DNA of 45,838 nucleotides. Source: Lutibacter sp. (GTDB taxonomy: Bacteria > Bacteroidota > Bacteroidia > Flavobacteriales > Flavobacteriaceae). The DNA lies in assembly GCF_016342705.1 (NCBI RefSeq), contig NZ_JAEINV010000022.1, positions 1-45,838 of the forward strand, given 5' to 3'. The position numbers were made by a program, and so were the translations under genes. Shown here in pieces: positions 1 to 8,013 of the stretch (the first letter of the stretch is position 1; each line of letters begins with the position of its first letter). Under the pieces are notes generated by a model. It was not told the origin of the DNA, did not search any database, and worked only from the letters and a program-made list of their open reading frames with translations.

Positions 1-147
1 TACCCAGAAGATGATCAAAACGCCTTGGATTTTGCAGTAGCAGCATCTTGTTTAAAGCATACCATAAAAGGAGATGCTAACTTGGTAACTGTTGATGAAG
101 TAAATAAACTAATGGGTGGAGACGCTTCAGGAAGAGTAGCACGATAA
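1..147 (+). CDS. kdgK: 2-keto-3-deoxygluconate kinase (PfkB family), C-terminal end
   Basis: This is the last 48 codons of a gene that begins before the window. The visible end contains [16 protein letters not shown] and finishes [10 protein letters not shown]. The first motif is the C-terminal helix of PfkB/ribokinase-fold sugar kinases, and the tail is typical of flavobacterial KdgK proteins. KdgK phosphorylates 2-keto-3-deoxygluconate to KDPG, the substrate of the aldolase encoded two genes downstream; that link is the main reason for preferring KdgK over another PfkB kinase. The active site lies outside the window, so substrate specificity rests on family knowledge and context. Confidence 0.75.
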   Translation, partial: YPEDDQNALDFAVAASCLKHTIKGDANLVTVDEVNKLMGGDASGRVAR

Positions 148-178
148 TAAAAAATAATAATAATTAGGTTTGTTTATA

Positions 179-209
179 GGAGAGTTCAGTTATGTAAGTT
201 GAACTCTCC
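179..209 (+). other. 10-bp intercistronic hairpin before the pfk start
   Basis: A perfect inverted repeat, GGAGAGTTCA (179-188) and TGAACTCTCC (200-209), encloses an 11-base loop and ends 9 bases before the ATG at 219. No U-run follows, so it is not a standard intrinsic terminator. It could be an mRNA processing or stability element, or could affect translation of the downstream gene. The structure is seen directly; the role is inferred. Confidence 0.6.
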
Positions 210-218
210 AAATCTATT

Positions 219-1436
219 ATGAAAAAAGCTATAGCAATAATTTGCGGAGGAGGTCCAGCACCTGGTATAAATACTGTAATCAGTACGTTAGCCAAAACAT
301 TTCTAAAAGATGGTTATGAAGTAATTGGTGTTCACGAAGGCTTTAAAGGTTTATTGAGTGAAAGCCCTTCTGTTAAATATTTTAATTTTCATAAGGCTGA
401 TAGAATTTTTAGTAGAGGTGGATCTACGCTTATAATGAGCAGATTTAAACCAAAAGATACTGATTTTAATGATATCTTTTTTAAGAAAAACAATGTTAAG
501 CTTTTAGTTACAATTGGTGGCGATGATACAGCTTCAACAGCGAGTAGATTAACAAAATATCTTATTGAGAAGGAATTAGATGTAGTTCATATACATGTAC
601 CAAAAACTATTGATAATGATTTGCCTTTACCTGATAGAAATCCTACATTTGGATTTCATACAGCTAAAGATGAAGGGGTTAGGATAGGTAATACTGTGTA
701 TGAAGATGCAAGGACAAGTGAAAATTGGTTTGTAATGTCCGCAATGGGAAGATCTGCAGGACATTTAGCTTTCGGCATTGCATCTGCTTGTCATTTTCCA
801 ATGATGATTATTCCGGAAATGTTTAATAAAACTACCATTACTTTTGATAAAATAATTAATATGATTATTTCATCAATAATAAAGAGTAAAATAAGCAATA
901 TTAAATATGGTGTGGCGCTTGTAAGTGAAGGTGTTTTTCATTTTATGGATGATGCTGAGATTAATAACTCGGGTATTAATTTAACCTATGATGAACATGG
1001 ACATCCAGAATTGGGAAACGTTAGTAAATCTCATATTTTCAACTATTTATTGCAATTAAAATTAAAGGAATTAGGTTTAGATATTAAGACGAGACCAGTT
1101 GAAATAGGATATGAGTTACGTTGTTGCAATCCAATTGCGTTTGATTTAACGTTATGCACACTTTTAGGAATTGGTGTTAAAAAATTATTTGACCAAGGAA
1201 TTTCTAGATGTATTGTAAGTGCAAATTCAAGGGGAGATATAACACCGTTGTATTTAAAAGATTTTGAAGATGAAAATGGGAAAGTAAAACCTAGATTAGT
1301 TGATATAGAATCTGATATGGCACAACTATTTATAAATAACCTAATTTATATAAAAGAAAAGGATTATAGTAAAGCAAAAAAATATATTTCAAACCCAGAA
1401 AAATATGATTTTAAGAAAATATTAAACTGGGATTAG
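219..1436 (+). CDS. 6-phosphofructokinase, PPi-type signature
   Basis: A 405-residue member of the PfkA family, which interconverts fructose 6-phosphate and fructose 1,6-bisphosphate in the cytoplasm. The N-terminal glycine-rich loop is CGGGPAPGIN (about 9-18). The phosphoryl-donor motif is GGDD (100-103), where ATP enzymes have GGDG, and the catalytic motif is PKTIDND (128-134), where ATP enzymes have PGTIDND. The Asp and Lys at these two positions are the recognised signature of pyrophosphate-dependent, reversible enzymes. MGRSAGHLA near 175-183 is the substrate-binding MGR motif. It sits 71 bases after kdgK and 74 bases before eda, on the same strand, so it is probably co-transcribed with them. 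A reversible enzyme could feed KDPG-derived triose phosphate into hexose. Family is firm; the PPi preference is inferred from motifs. Confidence 0.88.
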   Translation: MKKAIAIICGGGPAPGINTVISTLAKTFLKDGYEVIGVHEGFKGLLSESPSVKYFNFHKADRIFSRGGSTLIMSRFKPKDTDFNDIFFKKNNVKLLVTIGGDDTASTASRLTKYLIEKELDVVHIHVPKTIDNDLPLPDRNPTFGFHTAKDEGVRIGNTVYEDARTSENWFVMSAMGRSAGHLAFGIASACHFPMMIIPEMFNKTTITFDKIINMIISSIIKSKISNIKYGVALVSEGVFHFMDDAEINNSGINLTYDEHGHPELGNVSKSHIFNYLLQLKLKELGLDIKTRPVEIGYELRCCNPIAFDLTLCTLLGIGVKKLFDQGISRCIVSANSRGDITPLYLKDFEDENGKVKPRLVDIESDMAQLFINNLIYIKEKDYSKAKKYISNPEKYDFKKILNWD

Positions 1437-1510
1437 TTTTATATGTAAAGTTTATAAGTGAAAATAAATAAACAAATACTTTCTAATAGATTAATAAAAA
1501 AACATAAATA

Positions 1511-2179
1511 ATGGCACAATTTACAAGAATAGAAGTTGCAACAGCAATGAAAGAAACAGGCATGATTCCGTTGTTTTTCAGCAATGATTTAGAATTAAGC
1601 AAACTAGTATTAAAAGCATGTTATGATGGAGGTGCACGTTTAATGGAATTTACAGCTCGTGGTGATTTCGCTCACGAAGTTTTTGGAGAATTAACTAAGT
1701 ACGCTGTTAAAGAATTACCTGGTATGATTATGGGAGTTGGTTCTGTTACAGACGCAGCAGCAGCCTCTTTATATATGGCTTTAGGAGCAAACTTTATTGT
1801 AACTCCTGTTTTAAGAGAAGATATTGCAGTTGTTTGTAATAGACGTAAAGTGTTATGGTCACCTGGATGTGGAACATTAACTGAAATTACAAAGGCTGAA
1901 GAGTTAGGTTGTGAAATTGTAAAATTATTCCCTGGAGATATTTACGGGCCTCAATTTGTAAAAGGCATAAAAGGGCCACAACCTTGGACAAGTGCGATGC
2001 CAACCGGTGGTGTTTCCCCAACAAAAGAGAATTTATCTGCTTGGTTTAATGCTGGTGTAACTTGCGTTGGAATGGGTTCTCAGTTAATTTCTAGCGATAT
2101 TTTAAAGAACAAAGATTACGCAAAATTAGAGCAAGATGTTAAAAATGCAATTGCGTTAATAAAAGAAGTAAGAAAATAA
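1511..2179 (+). CDS. eda: 2-keto-3-deoxy-6-phosphogluconate (KDPG) aldolase
   Basis: A 222-residue class I aldolase that cleaves KDPG to pyruvate and glyceraldehyde 3-phosphate. The Schiff-base lysine is K138 in VKLFPGD. E46 in MEFTARG matches the general-base glutamate of the family. The glycine-rich phosphate-binding stretch PTGGVSP lies near 165-171. The length matches family members (about 205-225). With kdgK upstream it completes the lower, semi-phosphorylating part of uronate or alginate/pectin breakdown, or the end of an Entner-Doudoroff route; no dehydrogenase or isomerase gene lies in the window to say which. Transcription probably stops at the hairpin at 2205-2228. Confidence 0.92.
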   Translation: MAQFTRIEVATAMKETGMIPLFFSNDLELSKLVLKACYDGGARLMEFTARGDFAHEVFGELTKYAVKELPGMIMGVGSVTDAAAASLYMALGANFIVTPVLREDIAVVCNRRKVLWSPGCGTLTEITKAEELGCEIVKLFPGDIYGPQFVKGIKGPQPWTSAMPTGGVSPTKENLSAWFNAGVTCVGMGSQLISSDILKNKDYAKLEQDVKNAIALIKEVRK

Positions 2180-2204
2180 TTAATTATATAATAAAATAAA
2201 AAAA

Positions 2205-2228
2205 AGCGATTTAGTACTCTAAATCGCT
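2205..2228. terminator. Bidirectional intrinsic terminator between eda and a convergent gene
   Basis: AGCGATTTA (2205-2213) and TAAATCGCT (2220-2228) form a perfect 9-bp stem with a 6-base loop. A-tracts lie on the left and T-tracts on the right, so it can end transcription in both directions. It sits between the convergent eda and the 158-residue membrane protein gene. Confidence 0.85.
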
Positions 2229-2242
2229 TTTTTTATAAAAAG

Positions 2243-2719
2243 TTATTTAAATTGTTTTGGAACTTTCATGTTCTCATCCATTTCCTTTTTAAGATCTACC
2301 GCTTGAATATATATGGAAATTTTACTTCTTATAAAATATAACAAACCCATAACGATTGCCGCGATAGGTATTGTATAAATGAACTCAACTTCATCAACAT
2401 ATTTTAAACTATCATTGAAAATTGAAATCATTTGAAATAAATAAACTACAATTGGTATTATTAGTGCGTGTACCCACCAATGCTTACAAGTTATAAACCA
2501 TAAAAAGAGTAATATTAATGGGGAAAGTTTGGCCAGTAAAAAATAAATAAATACTTGAGCATATTTATAGTGACCACCTTTAATTACCCCAAAAATAGTT
2601 TCAAAATTTTCTAGGTCTGCAGGTATACTTTTATGCAAATACATTAAATAAGGGCTAAATAAAATTAGTATCATGATAATACTACTAGCTATTAATGAAT
2701 TTTTTTTATTACTTTTCAT
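2243..2719 (-). CDS. Small membrane protein of unknown function
   Basis: I do not recognise this 158-residue protein. It has about four hydrophobic segments, roughly residues 8-28, 54-76, 82-100 and 112-131. The N-terminus is Lys-rich and the C-terminal tail is charged (VDLKKEMDENMKVPKQFK), so it is most likely an inner-membrane protein with a cytoplasmic tail. The start follows a possible Bacteroidetes -7 element, TATATTTG, read on the minus strand at 2754-2761; I see no matching -33 element. The gene is isolated by terminators on both sides (2205-2228 and 2803-2824), so it is probably transcribed alone. No catalytic motif is visible. Confidence 0.7.
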   Translation of the reverse strand: MKSNKKNSLIASSIIMILILFSPYLMYLHKSIPADLENFETIFGVIKGGHYKYAQVFIYFLLAKLSPLILLFLWFITCKHWWVHALIIPIVVYLFQMISIFNDSLKYVDEVEFIYTIPIAAIVMGLLYFIRSKISIYIQAVDLKKEMDENMKVPKQFK

Positions 2720-2802
2720 TCGATAGGGGTTTCTACTATGTGTTTGAGTATATCAAATATAAGTATTAATTTTTAAAATTGTAGAAAAAGGATAACAAAA
2801 AA

Positions 2803-2824
2803 ACCACAACGTTTTCGTTGTGGT
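2803..2824 (-). terminator. Intrinsic terminator of the small exported peptide gene
   Basis: Read on the minus strand, ACCACAACG (2824-2816), a 4-base loop and CGTTGTGGT (2811-2803) are followed by seven T. The stem is perfect and lies 34 bases after the stop codon of the 42-residue ORF, as expected for a short dedicated transcript. Confidence 0.85.
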
Positions 2825-2858
2825 ATGTTTTATCAAAGTGTTATTTAGTAAATATTTG

Positions 2859-2987
2859 TTATCCGTTAGTTGGTAAAATAACATCTCTTCTAACAGCAGT
2901 ATCTTCAGTTGAAGTAGCGCTTAATACTGTTACAGCAACAAATGCAGTTACCATAAGTAATCCGAAAATTAACTTTAATTTTTTCAT
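2859..2987 (-). CDS. 42-residue exported peptide, unknown function
   Basis: The minus strand holds a complete ATG-to-TAA ORF of 42 codons. It starts MKKLKLIFGLLMVTAFVAVT, a classic signal peptide with a Lys-rich start and a hydrophobic core. The mature part would be only about 17-19 residues, acidic then basic (STEDTAVRR followed by DVILPTNG), with a dibasic pair in the middle. There is no lipobox cysteine. It is flanked by its own promoter, TTG-N20-TAAGTTTG, at 3051-3021 and its own terminator at 2824-2803, which is why I accept so short an ORF; the plus-strand ORF across it has neither. I know no family for it. It could be a secreted signal, a toxin-like peptide or an envelope stress peptide; none of these can be chosen from the sequence alone. 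Confidence 0.72.
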   Translation of the reverse strand: MKKLKLIFGLLMVTAFVAVTVLSATSTEDTAVRRDVILPTNG

Positions 2988-3020
2988 TTTTAGTAAGAAT
3001 TAAATGATTAGTAAGAACAT

Positions 3021-3051
3021 CAAACTTACAATAAATCTTACTTATAAGCAA
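3021..3051 (-). promoter_or_regulatory. Bacteroidetes-type promoter of the exported peptide gene
   Basis: On the minus strand the -33 element TTG (3051-3049) is followed by a 20-base spacer and the -7 element TAAGTTTG (3028-3021), matching TAnnTTTG exactly. The predicted start site is near 3014, giving a leader of under 30 bases before the ATG at 2987. Confidence 0.65.
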
Positions 3052-3492
3052 TAAAAATCCGCATAAATTTTTAAAATTTTAAAAAAATATGAATCAGGAA
3101 AGATATTATTCCTTGTTTTTTAAGGCTTTACAGCCTTTTCAAGGTGTTAAATACTTTCAAATTTTAGTATATAAAATTTCTATTTTGGAGATGTTTTAAA
3201 AGCAAATTTCATTTTTAATTAGATAAAACTGGGTGTTTTTACCTTTAAAAACGATAAACTACAAATCCTCTCCGTAAAAATTTGTACTTATAGGGACGCT
3301 TTTACGGCACAAATATAAATAAAGATATTTAATTACACAATAGCATGATGTAGATAATTTAAAATTAAATACCATTTATGTATTGTTTTAAACGTTTTAT
3401 TTAGTTAAATGAGTAATTGGTGTTATTTTGAATTTTAATTTTAAACGTGATTTTATCTTTTAAAAATAAGATATGATACTTGAAATAGTATT
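3052..3492 (-). other. Long non-coding stretch, possible small RNA or structured leader
   Basis: No convincing gene lies here. On the minus strand a second promoter-like pair, TTG (3340-3338), N20 and TATATTTG (3317-3310), predicts an RNA beginning near 3303. That RNA would open with a hairpin, CCGTAAAA (3307-3300) against TTTTACGG (3279-3272). Further down lies a second hairpin, AAGGCT/AGCCTT (3137-3122), inside an outer CCTTG/CAAGG pair. The transcript could end by about 3060 as a roughly 200-250-base RNA, or read into the peptide gene. The rest, 3345-3492, is AT-rich with two TTTTAAACGT copies and weak hairpins after the methyltransferase stop. Confidence 0.4.
3310..3340 (-). promoter_or_regulatory. 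Bacteroidetes-type promoter for an upstream RNA
   Basis: TTG (3340-3338), a 20-base spacer and TATATTTG (3317-3310) on the minus strand match the Bacteroidetes promoter consensus. No ORF starts soon after it, so it would drive a non-coding RNA or a leader of about 300 bases. Confidence 0.55.
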
Positions 3493-4668
3493 TTAGATTT
3501 TTGAACAAATAATTATTTTCAATTTGTCAAATAAATCCTTTGTGAAAAATAAATATTGATTTCCACCATCTTTTATTCCGGTTTTCTTTCTAATTTGTTC
3601 TACTGTTTCTGGGAAATTACGTGTTGTTATATTTGCCTTTTTAGAAGGAATTAAAGTTTTTAGCAACTTTTTATCGTACGTAATACAATAATCTATTTTA
3701 AAAACTCTTCCCGGAAAATCAAGTATTTCATTTGAAGTATACAAATGGGAGTGTGGATGTAGTTTGTCAATTTTTAATAAAGAAGAAACTTGTGTAAACC
3801 CGCCTGATTTTAAAATGGCTGAATTTGGTTCATACAAATATTTTTGTGGTTCAGCATAAGTAGCGGTTAATGTTTCATTAAAAGTATAATTGAAAAATTG
3901 GTTTTTCTTTTTACTGATATTAACGGTTTTTATAGAAATTTTTCCCACATAATTTTTTTCAAGAACAAATAAAAGTTCTTTCACTTCATTTTCAACTGCA
4001 ACTATGTGAATTTCTTTTACAAATTCTAATTCATGAATGGCGCTTGTAATATCTAAAATAGGAGAGACTTTAATTAAAATATTACTAGCGTTTTTAAATA
4101 AAAGTTGTAAGTTTTTGGGAATATTAGGTATGCAGTCTTCTAGTAAAAATACTTTTCCTTTACTATCATTTCTTCTGGAAGGATCTACATAAATCCAATC
4201 GTAGGTTTTATAGTGTTCTTGTAAAAATAACAAACCATCAGATTGAACTGTTTTAATAGTACTTACTTTTAATTGTTGGTAATTATGTGAGACAATTTCG
4301 GATAAGTCATTGTTTATTTCACAATGTGTGCTATTTTTAATCTTTTTAGAGAAATAGTATGTGTCAATTCCAAAACCGCCTGTCAGGTCAATTAATGAGC
4401 TTCCTGAAACTAAATTTGCTTTATAATTTGCGGTAATTTCAGAAGAAGTTTGTTCGATGTTTAATTTATTTGGATAATAAATATTTTTTGTTGAAAACCA
4501 CGTTGGTAATTTTGTTTCACATTTATTTTTTGAAACAATTTGTTCTGCAATTTCTTGTATGGCAATAGTATTAAACGGGCTTCCTTTTAATATTAATTTT
4601 GTTAAATCCGTTTTTAAATTTGAATTTATAAAATTCTGAACTTCGGTATTTAAAATGTTTAAATTCAA
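3493..4668 (-). CDS. Class I SAM-dependent methyltransferase with THUMP-like C-terminus
   Basis: A 391-residue Rossmann-fold methyltransferase. SAM motif I is DLTGGFGID (94-102), the acidic residue after strand 2 is in HCEIN, and motif IV is DPSRR (162-166). The DPSRR form and overall length match a Bacteroidetes family known from the structure of P. gingivalis PG_1098, which has a ferredoxin-like N-terminal part and a THUMP-like C-terminal part, suggesting an RNA substrate. The substrate itself is unknown. It is the last gene of the acpH-ggt-AI-2E-DUF1697 operon, 4 bases after the preceding stop codon. Only weak hairpins follow. Confidence 0.85.
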   Translation of the reverse strand: MNLNILNTEVQNFINSNLKTDLTKLILKGSPFNTIAIQEIAEQIVSKNKCETKLPTWFSTKNIYYPNKLNIEQTSSEITANYKANLVSGSSLIDLTGGFGIDTYYFSKKIKNSTHCEINNDLSEIVSHNYQQLKVSTIKTVQSDGLLFLQEHYKTYDWIYVDPSRRNDSKGKVFLLEDCIPNIPKNLQLLFKNASNILIKVSPILDITSAIHELEFVKEIHIVAVENEVKELLFVLEKNYVGKISIKTVNISKKKNQFFNYTFNETLTATYAEPQKYLYEPNSAILKSGGFTQVSSLLKIDKLHPHSHLYTSNEILDFPGRVFKIDYCITYDKKLLKTLIPSKKANITTRNFPETVEQIRKKTGIKDGGNQYLFFTKDLFDKLKIIICSKI

Positions 4669-4672
4669 ATTG

Positions 4673-5212
4673 TTAATTGCTTAATTCTACAAGTTTCGTA
4701 ATGGTGTTCCAGTTTCTAGAGGTTGCAGAAACGTTTAGTTTAGCTTCAATATTATTGTTAGAAAGTTTGGTTCTTCCAAAGCCATTTGGGCAATAGATGT
4801 ACACATTTTTTTCTTTAAATATTATTTTTTCATCAGCGGCAGCTAAAGCTTTTACCTTTTCAATTCCATCTTCGGTTGGTTTTTCTTTTAAAATTGTGAC
4901 ACATACTTTTTTAAAATCTAAGTCATCAATTGCTTCAAAACCATTAAAATTATAAATTACTTCTAATTCACTTTTTTTTAATACAATTACTTTTATAGCG
5001 TAGCTAAATTGCTTTTCAATTTCATGAATGATTGTTTGTTCTATTTTTGAAATATCATTAGCTTCAGAAGAAAAAATGACATTACCGCTTTGTATATAGG
5101 TTGTAACATTACTGTGGCCGATAGTTAAAAATAGCTGTTGTAAATCAACCATTTTAATTTTATTGTGACCAGAAACGTTAATTCCTCTTAAAAGCGCTAT
5201 GTAAGTATTCAT
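4673..5212 (-). CDS. DUF1697 protein
   Basis: A 179-residue protein that starts MNTYIALLRGINVSGHNKI. The LLRGINVGG-like opening and the TYIQSGNVIFSS segment (about 38-49) define the DUF1697 family. The family has an alpha/beta fold and no established function. There is no signal peptide, so it is cytoplasmic. It lies 3 bases after the AI-2E-family gene and 4 bases before the methyltransferase gene, so it is surely co-transcribed. Full length for the family. Confidence 0.88.
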   Translation of the reverse strand: MNTYIALLRGINVSGHNKIKMVDLQQLFLTIGHSNVTTYIQSGNVIFSSEANDISKIEQTIIHEIEKQFSYAIKVIVLKKSELEVIYNFNGFEAIDDLDFKKVCVTILKEKPTEDGIEKVKALAAADEKIIFKEKNVYIYCPNGFGRTKLSNNNIEAKLNVSATSRNWNTITKLVELSN

Positions 5213-5215
5213 ATT

Positions 5216-6298
5216 TTATAAATCCTTAGTCAATGATTTCACAATTTTATTATCGGCTAAAAAGGCCTTTAAAATCACTTTTATGGCAGTGTAGGTTGGT
5301 ATTGCAACAATCATTCCTGTAACTCCAAATAAAATTCCTGCAATCATAATCACCAAAAAGATTTCCAATGGATGCGATTTTACACTATTTGAGAAAATTA
5401 AAGGCTGACTTAAAAAATTATCAATTAACTGAGCAATTATGTAACCTATCATTACATAAATAGTAGTTGGTAAAATTACGGTTTGAAAATCTTCACCTAA
5501 ATTACTACTCATAGATAGAAAAAGCATTAAAACACCTCCAATTAATGGCCCAACATAAGGAATTAAGTTTAGTAATGCACACAAAAAGGCAATTACAATG
5601 GCGTTTTGTATACCAAAAAGAACAAGTATCATAGTGTAAATAATAAATATGATGAGTATTTGAAAAACAAGTCCAATAAAATATCTCGATAATAAATTAT
5701 GAATAATTTTTAATGAATTACGAAGCTTGTTTTCGCTTTTATCATTCACTAAAACGTATAATGATTTTTCCATAATTCCGGTATCTTTCATAAAAAAGAA
5801 CGTGATAAAAAGTACCGAAAATAAACCAACACTTAAATTTCCAACAGTTCCAATTACTGAATTAAGTAGATTTGGAATGGCGGTTATGTTTTTAAATAAA
5901 TCGGCGTTTTTAATTTCGTTTAAAATATCAATATTTTGAGATAAAAAATAATCATTTATCTGATTTAATAAATGTGCAATTGTATATTGAAGTTGATCAA
6001 TGTTTAATAACGATAGGTTTTCTCCTTGCTTAATTATTAATGGAATAAACATACTAATGAGTCCAGAAAGAATTCCTAAAAAAAAGCACATAGTTGTAAT
6101 AACAGCCAATGTATTTGGAAATTTAAGTTTCTGTTTTAAAAAACGTATGATTGGACTTCCAATTAATGAAATTACAGCTGCAATGGCAATATAAATTAAT
6201 ATTGATTGTATTTTATAAAGAAAAAATAATAAGAGCGAAAACCCAATAATAATGGCGAGTGCTTTTAATATTCCGTTTGTAATTGTTTTTGAATTCAT
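5216..6298 (-). CDS. AI-2E-family (PerM/TqsA-like) transporter
   Basis: A 360-residue integral membrane protein. It has two N-terminal hydrophobic segments (about 12-48), a third at 63-85, a soluble region, then a C-terminal cluster of four or five segments (about 150-340). The stretch LLNLIPYVGPLIGG near 243-256 is the signature of the AI-2E/PerM family. Members are linked to quorum-signal export or Na+/H+ exchange; the family name does not prove that AI-2 is the substrate. It lies 11 bases after ggt. The spacing implies one operon rather than a shared pathway. Confidence 0.88.
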   Translation of the reverse strand: MNSKTITNGILKALAIIIGFSLLLFFLYKIQSILIYIAIAAVISLIGSPIIRFLKQKLKFPNTLAVITTMCFFLGILSGLISMFIPLIIKQGENLSLLNIDQLQYTIAHLLNQINDYFLSQNIDILNEIKNADLFKNITAIPNLLNSVIGTVGNLSVGLFSVLFITFFFMKDTGIMEKSLYVLVNDKSENKLRNSLKIIHNLLSRYFIGLVFQILIIFIIYTMILVLFGIQNAIVIAFLCALLNLIPYVGPLIGGVLMLFLSMSSNLGEDFQTVILPTTIYVMIGYIIAQLIDNFLSQPLIFSNSVKSHPLEIFLVIMIAGILFGVTGMIVAIPTYTAIKVILKAFLADNKIVKSLTKDL

Positions 6299-6309
6299 AA
6301 TAAATATTT

Positions 6310-8013
6310 TTAAAATCCAATTGCTGTATCATCACCTCTATAATCTGCGCCACCTTCTAATTTTCCATTTGGCAACCTTAAAATGGCATCAACTTTACCA
6401 ATAATGGTTGTGTTTTCTTGTTGAATTTTGTATCCTTTTTTTTCTAAATTTTTAATTAATTTAGGTGTAAACCCTTTTGGTTCCATTGTAATAAAATCAG
6501 GTAACCATTGATGATGAAATCTTGGCAAATTTACGGCTTCTTGCATTCCAAAACCAAATTCATACACATTTAAAATTGTTTGCATTACCGATGTTATAAT
6601 GGTAGATCCACCTGGTGAACCAACAGACATATAAAATTGATTGTTTTTTTCAACAATTGTGGGAGTCATTGAACTTAACATTCTTTTTTCTGGAGCAATT
6701 GCATTGGCTTCAGCTCCAATAAGTCCAAACATATTTGGCGTTCCTGATTTAGCGCTAAAGTCGTCCATTTCATTGTTTAAAAAGAAACCAGCTTCTGAAA
6801 CAAATACTTTTGAACCATACGCGCCATTAAGCGTTGTAGTTGCTGAAATTGAATTCCCAAAACTATCTACAATTGAATAATGTGTAGTTTCATCACTTTC
6901 ATAACCAATAATTTTACCGTGTTTAAGTGTTGAAGATGTTGTTGCTTTTTTCCATGAAAAATTTGCCATTCTTTGTTGAATATATTTTGAAGAAATTAAC
7001 GTGTCGATTGGAATTTTTACAAAATCTGGATCTCCTAAATAAAAAGATCTATCTGCATAAGCTCTTCTTTCTGCTTCGGTAATTAATTGTATCGATTTTA
7101 ATGAGTTATGGCCAAATTCAGCAATGTTAAAAGGCTCTATTGCTTTTAAAATTTGAGCATTACATATTCCGCCACTAGAAGGTGGCGACATAGAGATTAT
7201 TTTTAAATCTTTGTAGGTAAATTCAATAGGTTTACGCCATTTGGCTTCATATTTTTCTAAATCTTCTTTTGTAATTATTCCACCTAATTTTTGAATATAA
7301 TTCACTAATAATTCAGCAGTTTTTCCTTTGTAAAAACTATCTCTTCCGTTATCACGTATTCTTTCTAAACTTTTTGCGAGTTGAATATATTTAATGGTAT
7401 CATTTGCTTTCCAGTTTGCTTCATACAAAATAGTTGTATCGTTTGCTTTACTGAAATATGGCTGGTATTTTTTAATTCTATCTGCTTGTTTTTCAGTAAT
7501 AATTACTCCTTTATAAGCCAAATCAATAGCTGGTTGAATGAGATCAGAAAAAGGCAATGTTCCAAATTTTTCATATACTTTAAAAAGTCCGTCTACAGTT
7601 CCAGGAACTCCAATTGCCATAGCGCCAAGCGTACTTTTTTGAAAAATAATATCTCCATTTTCATTCAAATACATATTTTTTGAAGCTGCCAAAGGCGCTT
7701 TTTCTCTATAATCTAATGCGCCAGTTTTTCCGTCATTTGTTCTGTACACCATAAATCCGCCACCGCCAATATTTCCTGCAAAAGGGTAGGCAACTGCTAA
7801 AGCAAGTTCAGTTGCAATCATAGCATCAAAAGCATTTCCACCTTTTTTTAATATTGCAACACCAATTTTAGACGCTTCTTCTCTTGCGGAAACCACCATT
7901 GCGCTATCCACTAAAACTCCAATTGTTTTGGCTTTTTTGTTGTTTTGAATGTTTGTTGATTTGCAACTTACAACTAGCACTAAAGCACAAAGAATGATTA
8001 CTATCTTTTTCAT
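6310..8013 (-). CDS. ggt: Gamma-glutamyltransferase, predicted lipoprotein
   Basis: A 567-residue Ntn-hydrolase that cleaves gamma-glutamyl bonds, as in glutathione, and transfers the glutamyl group. The precursor self-cleaves before a threonine: TTHYSIVD begins at T376, which aligns with the catalytic Thr of E. coli Ggt, and the downstream NNEMDDF and MLSSMTPTIV motifs are intact, as is the GSPGGS oxyanion region. The N-terminus ends in VVSC with Cys17 as a lipobox cysteine, so the enzyme should be membrane-anchored rather than free in the periplasm. Its ATG overlaps the acpH stop by four bases (ATGA), implying translational coupling. Confidence 0.93.
   Translation of the reverse strand: MKKIVIILCALVLVVSCKSTNIQNNKKAKTIGVLVDSAMVVSAREEASKIGVAILKKGGNAFDAMIATELALAVAYPFAGNIGGGGFMVYRTNDGKTGALDYREKAPLAASKNMYLNENGDIIFQKSTLGAMAIGVPGTVDGLFKVYEKFGTLPFSDLIQPAIDLAYKGVIITEKQADRIKKYQPYFSKANDTTILYEANWKANDTIKYIQLAKSLERIRDNGRDSFYKGKTAELLVNYIQKLGGIITKEDLEKYEAKWRKPIEFTYKDLKIISMSPPSSGGICNAQILKAIEPFNIAEFGHNSLKSIQLITEAERRAYADRSFYLGDPDFVKIPIDTLISSKYIQQRMANFSWKKATTSSTLKHGKIIGYESDETTHYSIVDSFGNSISATTTLNGAYGSKVFVSEAGFFLNNEMDDFSAKSGTPNMFGLIGAEANAIAPEKRMLSSMTPTIVEKNNQFYMSVGSPGGSTIITSVMQTILNVYEFGFGMQEAVNLPRFHHQWLPDFITMEPKGFTPKLIKNLEKKGYKIQQENTTIIGKVDAILRLPNGKLEGGADYRGDDTAIGF

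Noticed and set aside
2818..3003. Plus-strand ORF of 61 codons over the small peptide gene
   Set aside because: It begins inside the terminator hairpin of the minus-strand gene, has no promoter and its protein looks random. The minus-strand ORF has a signal peptide, promoter and terminator.
3089..3199. Plus-strand ORF of 36 codons starting MNQERYYSLFF
   Set aside because: No TAnnTTTG promoter precedes it, no terminator follows, and it lies across the hairpin region; probably chance.
5216..6298. Quorum-sensing system based on the AI-2E family name
   Set aside because: No luxS or AI-2 receptor gene is seen, and the family name does not establish AI-2 transport.
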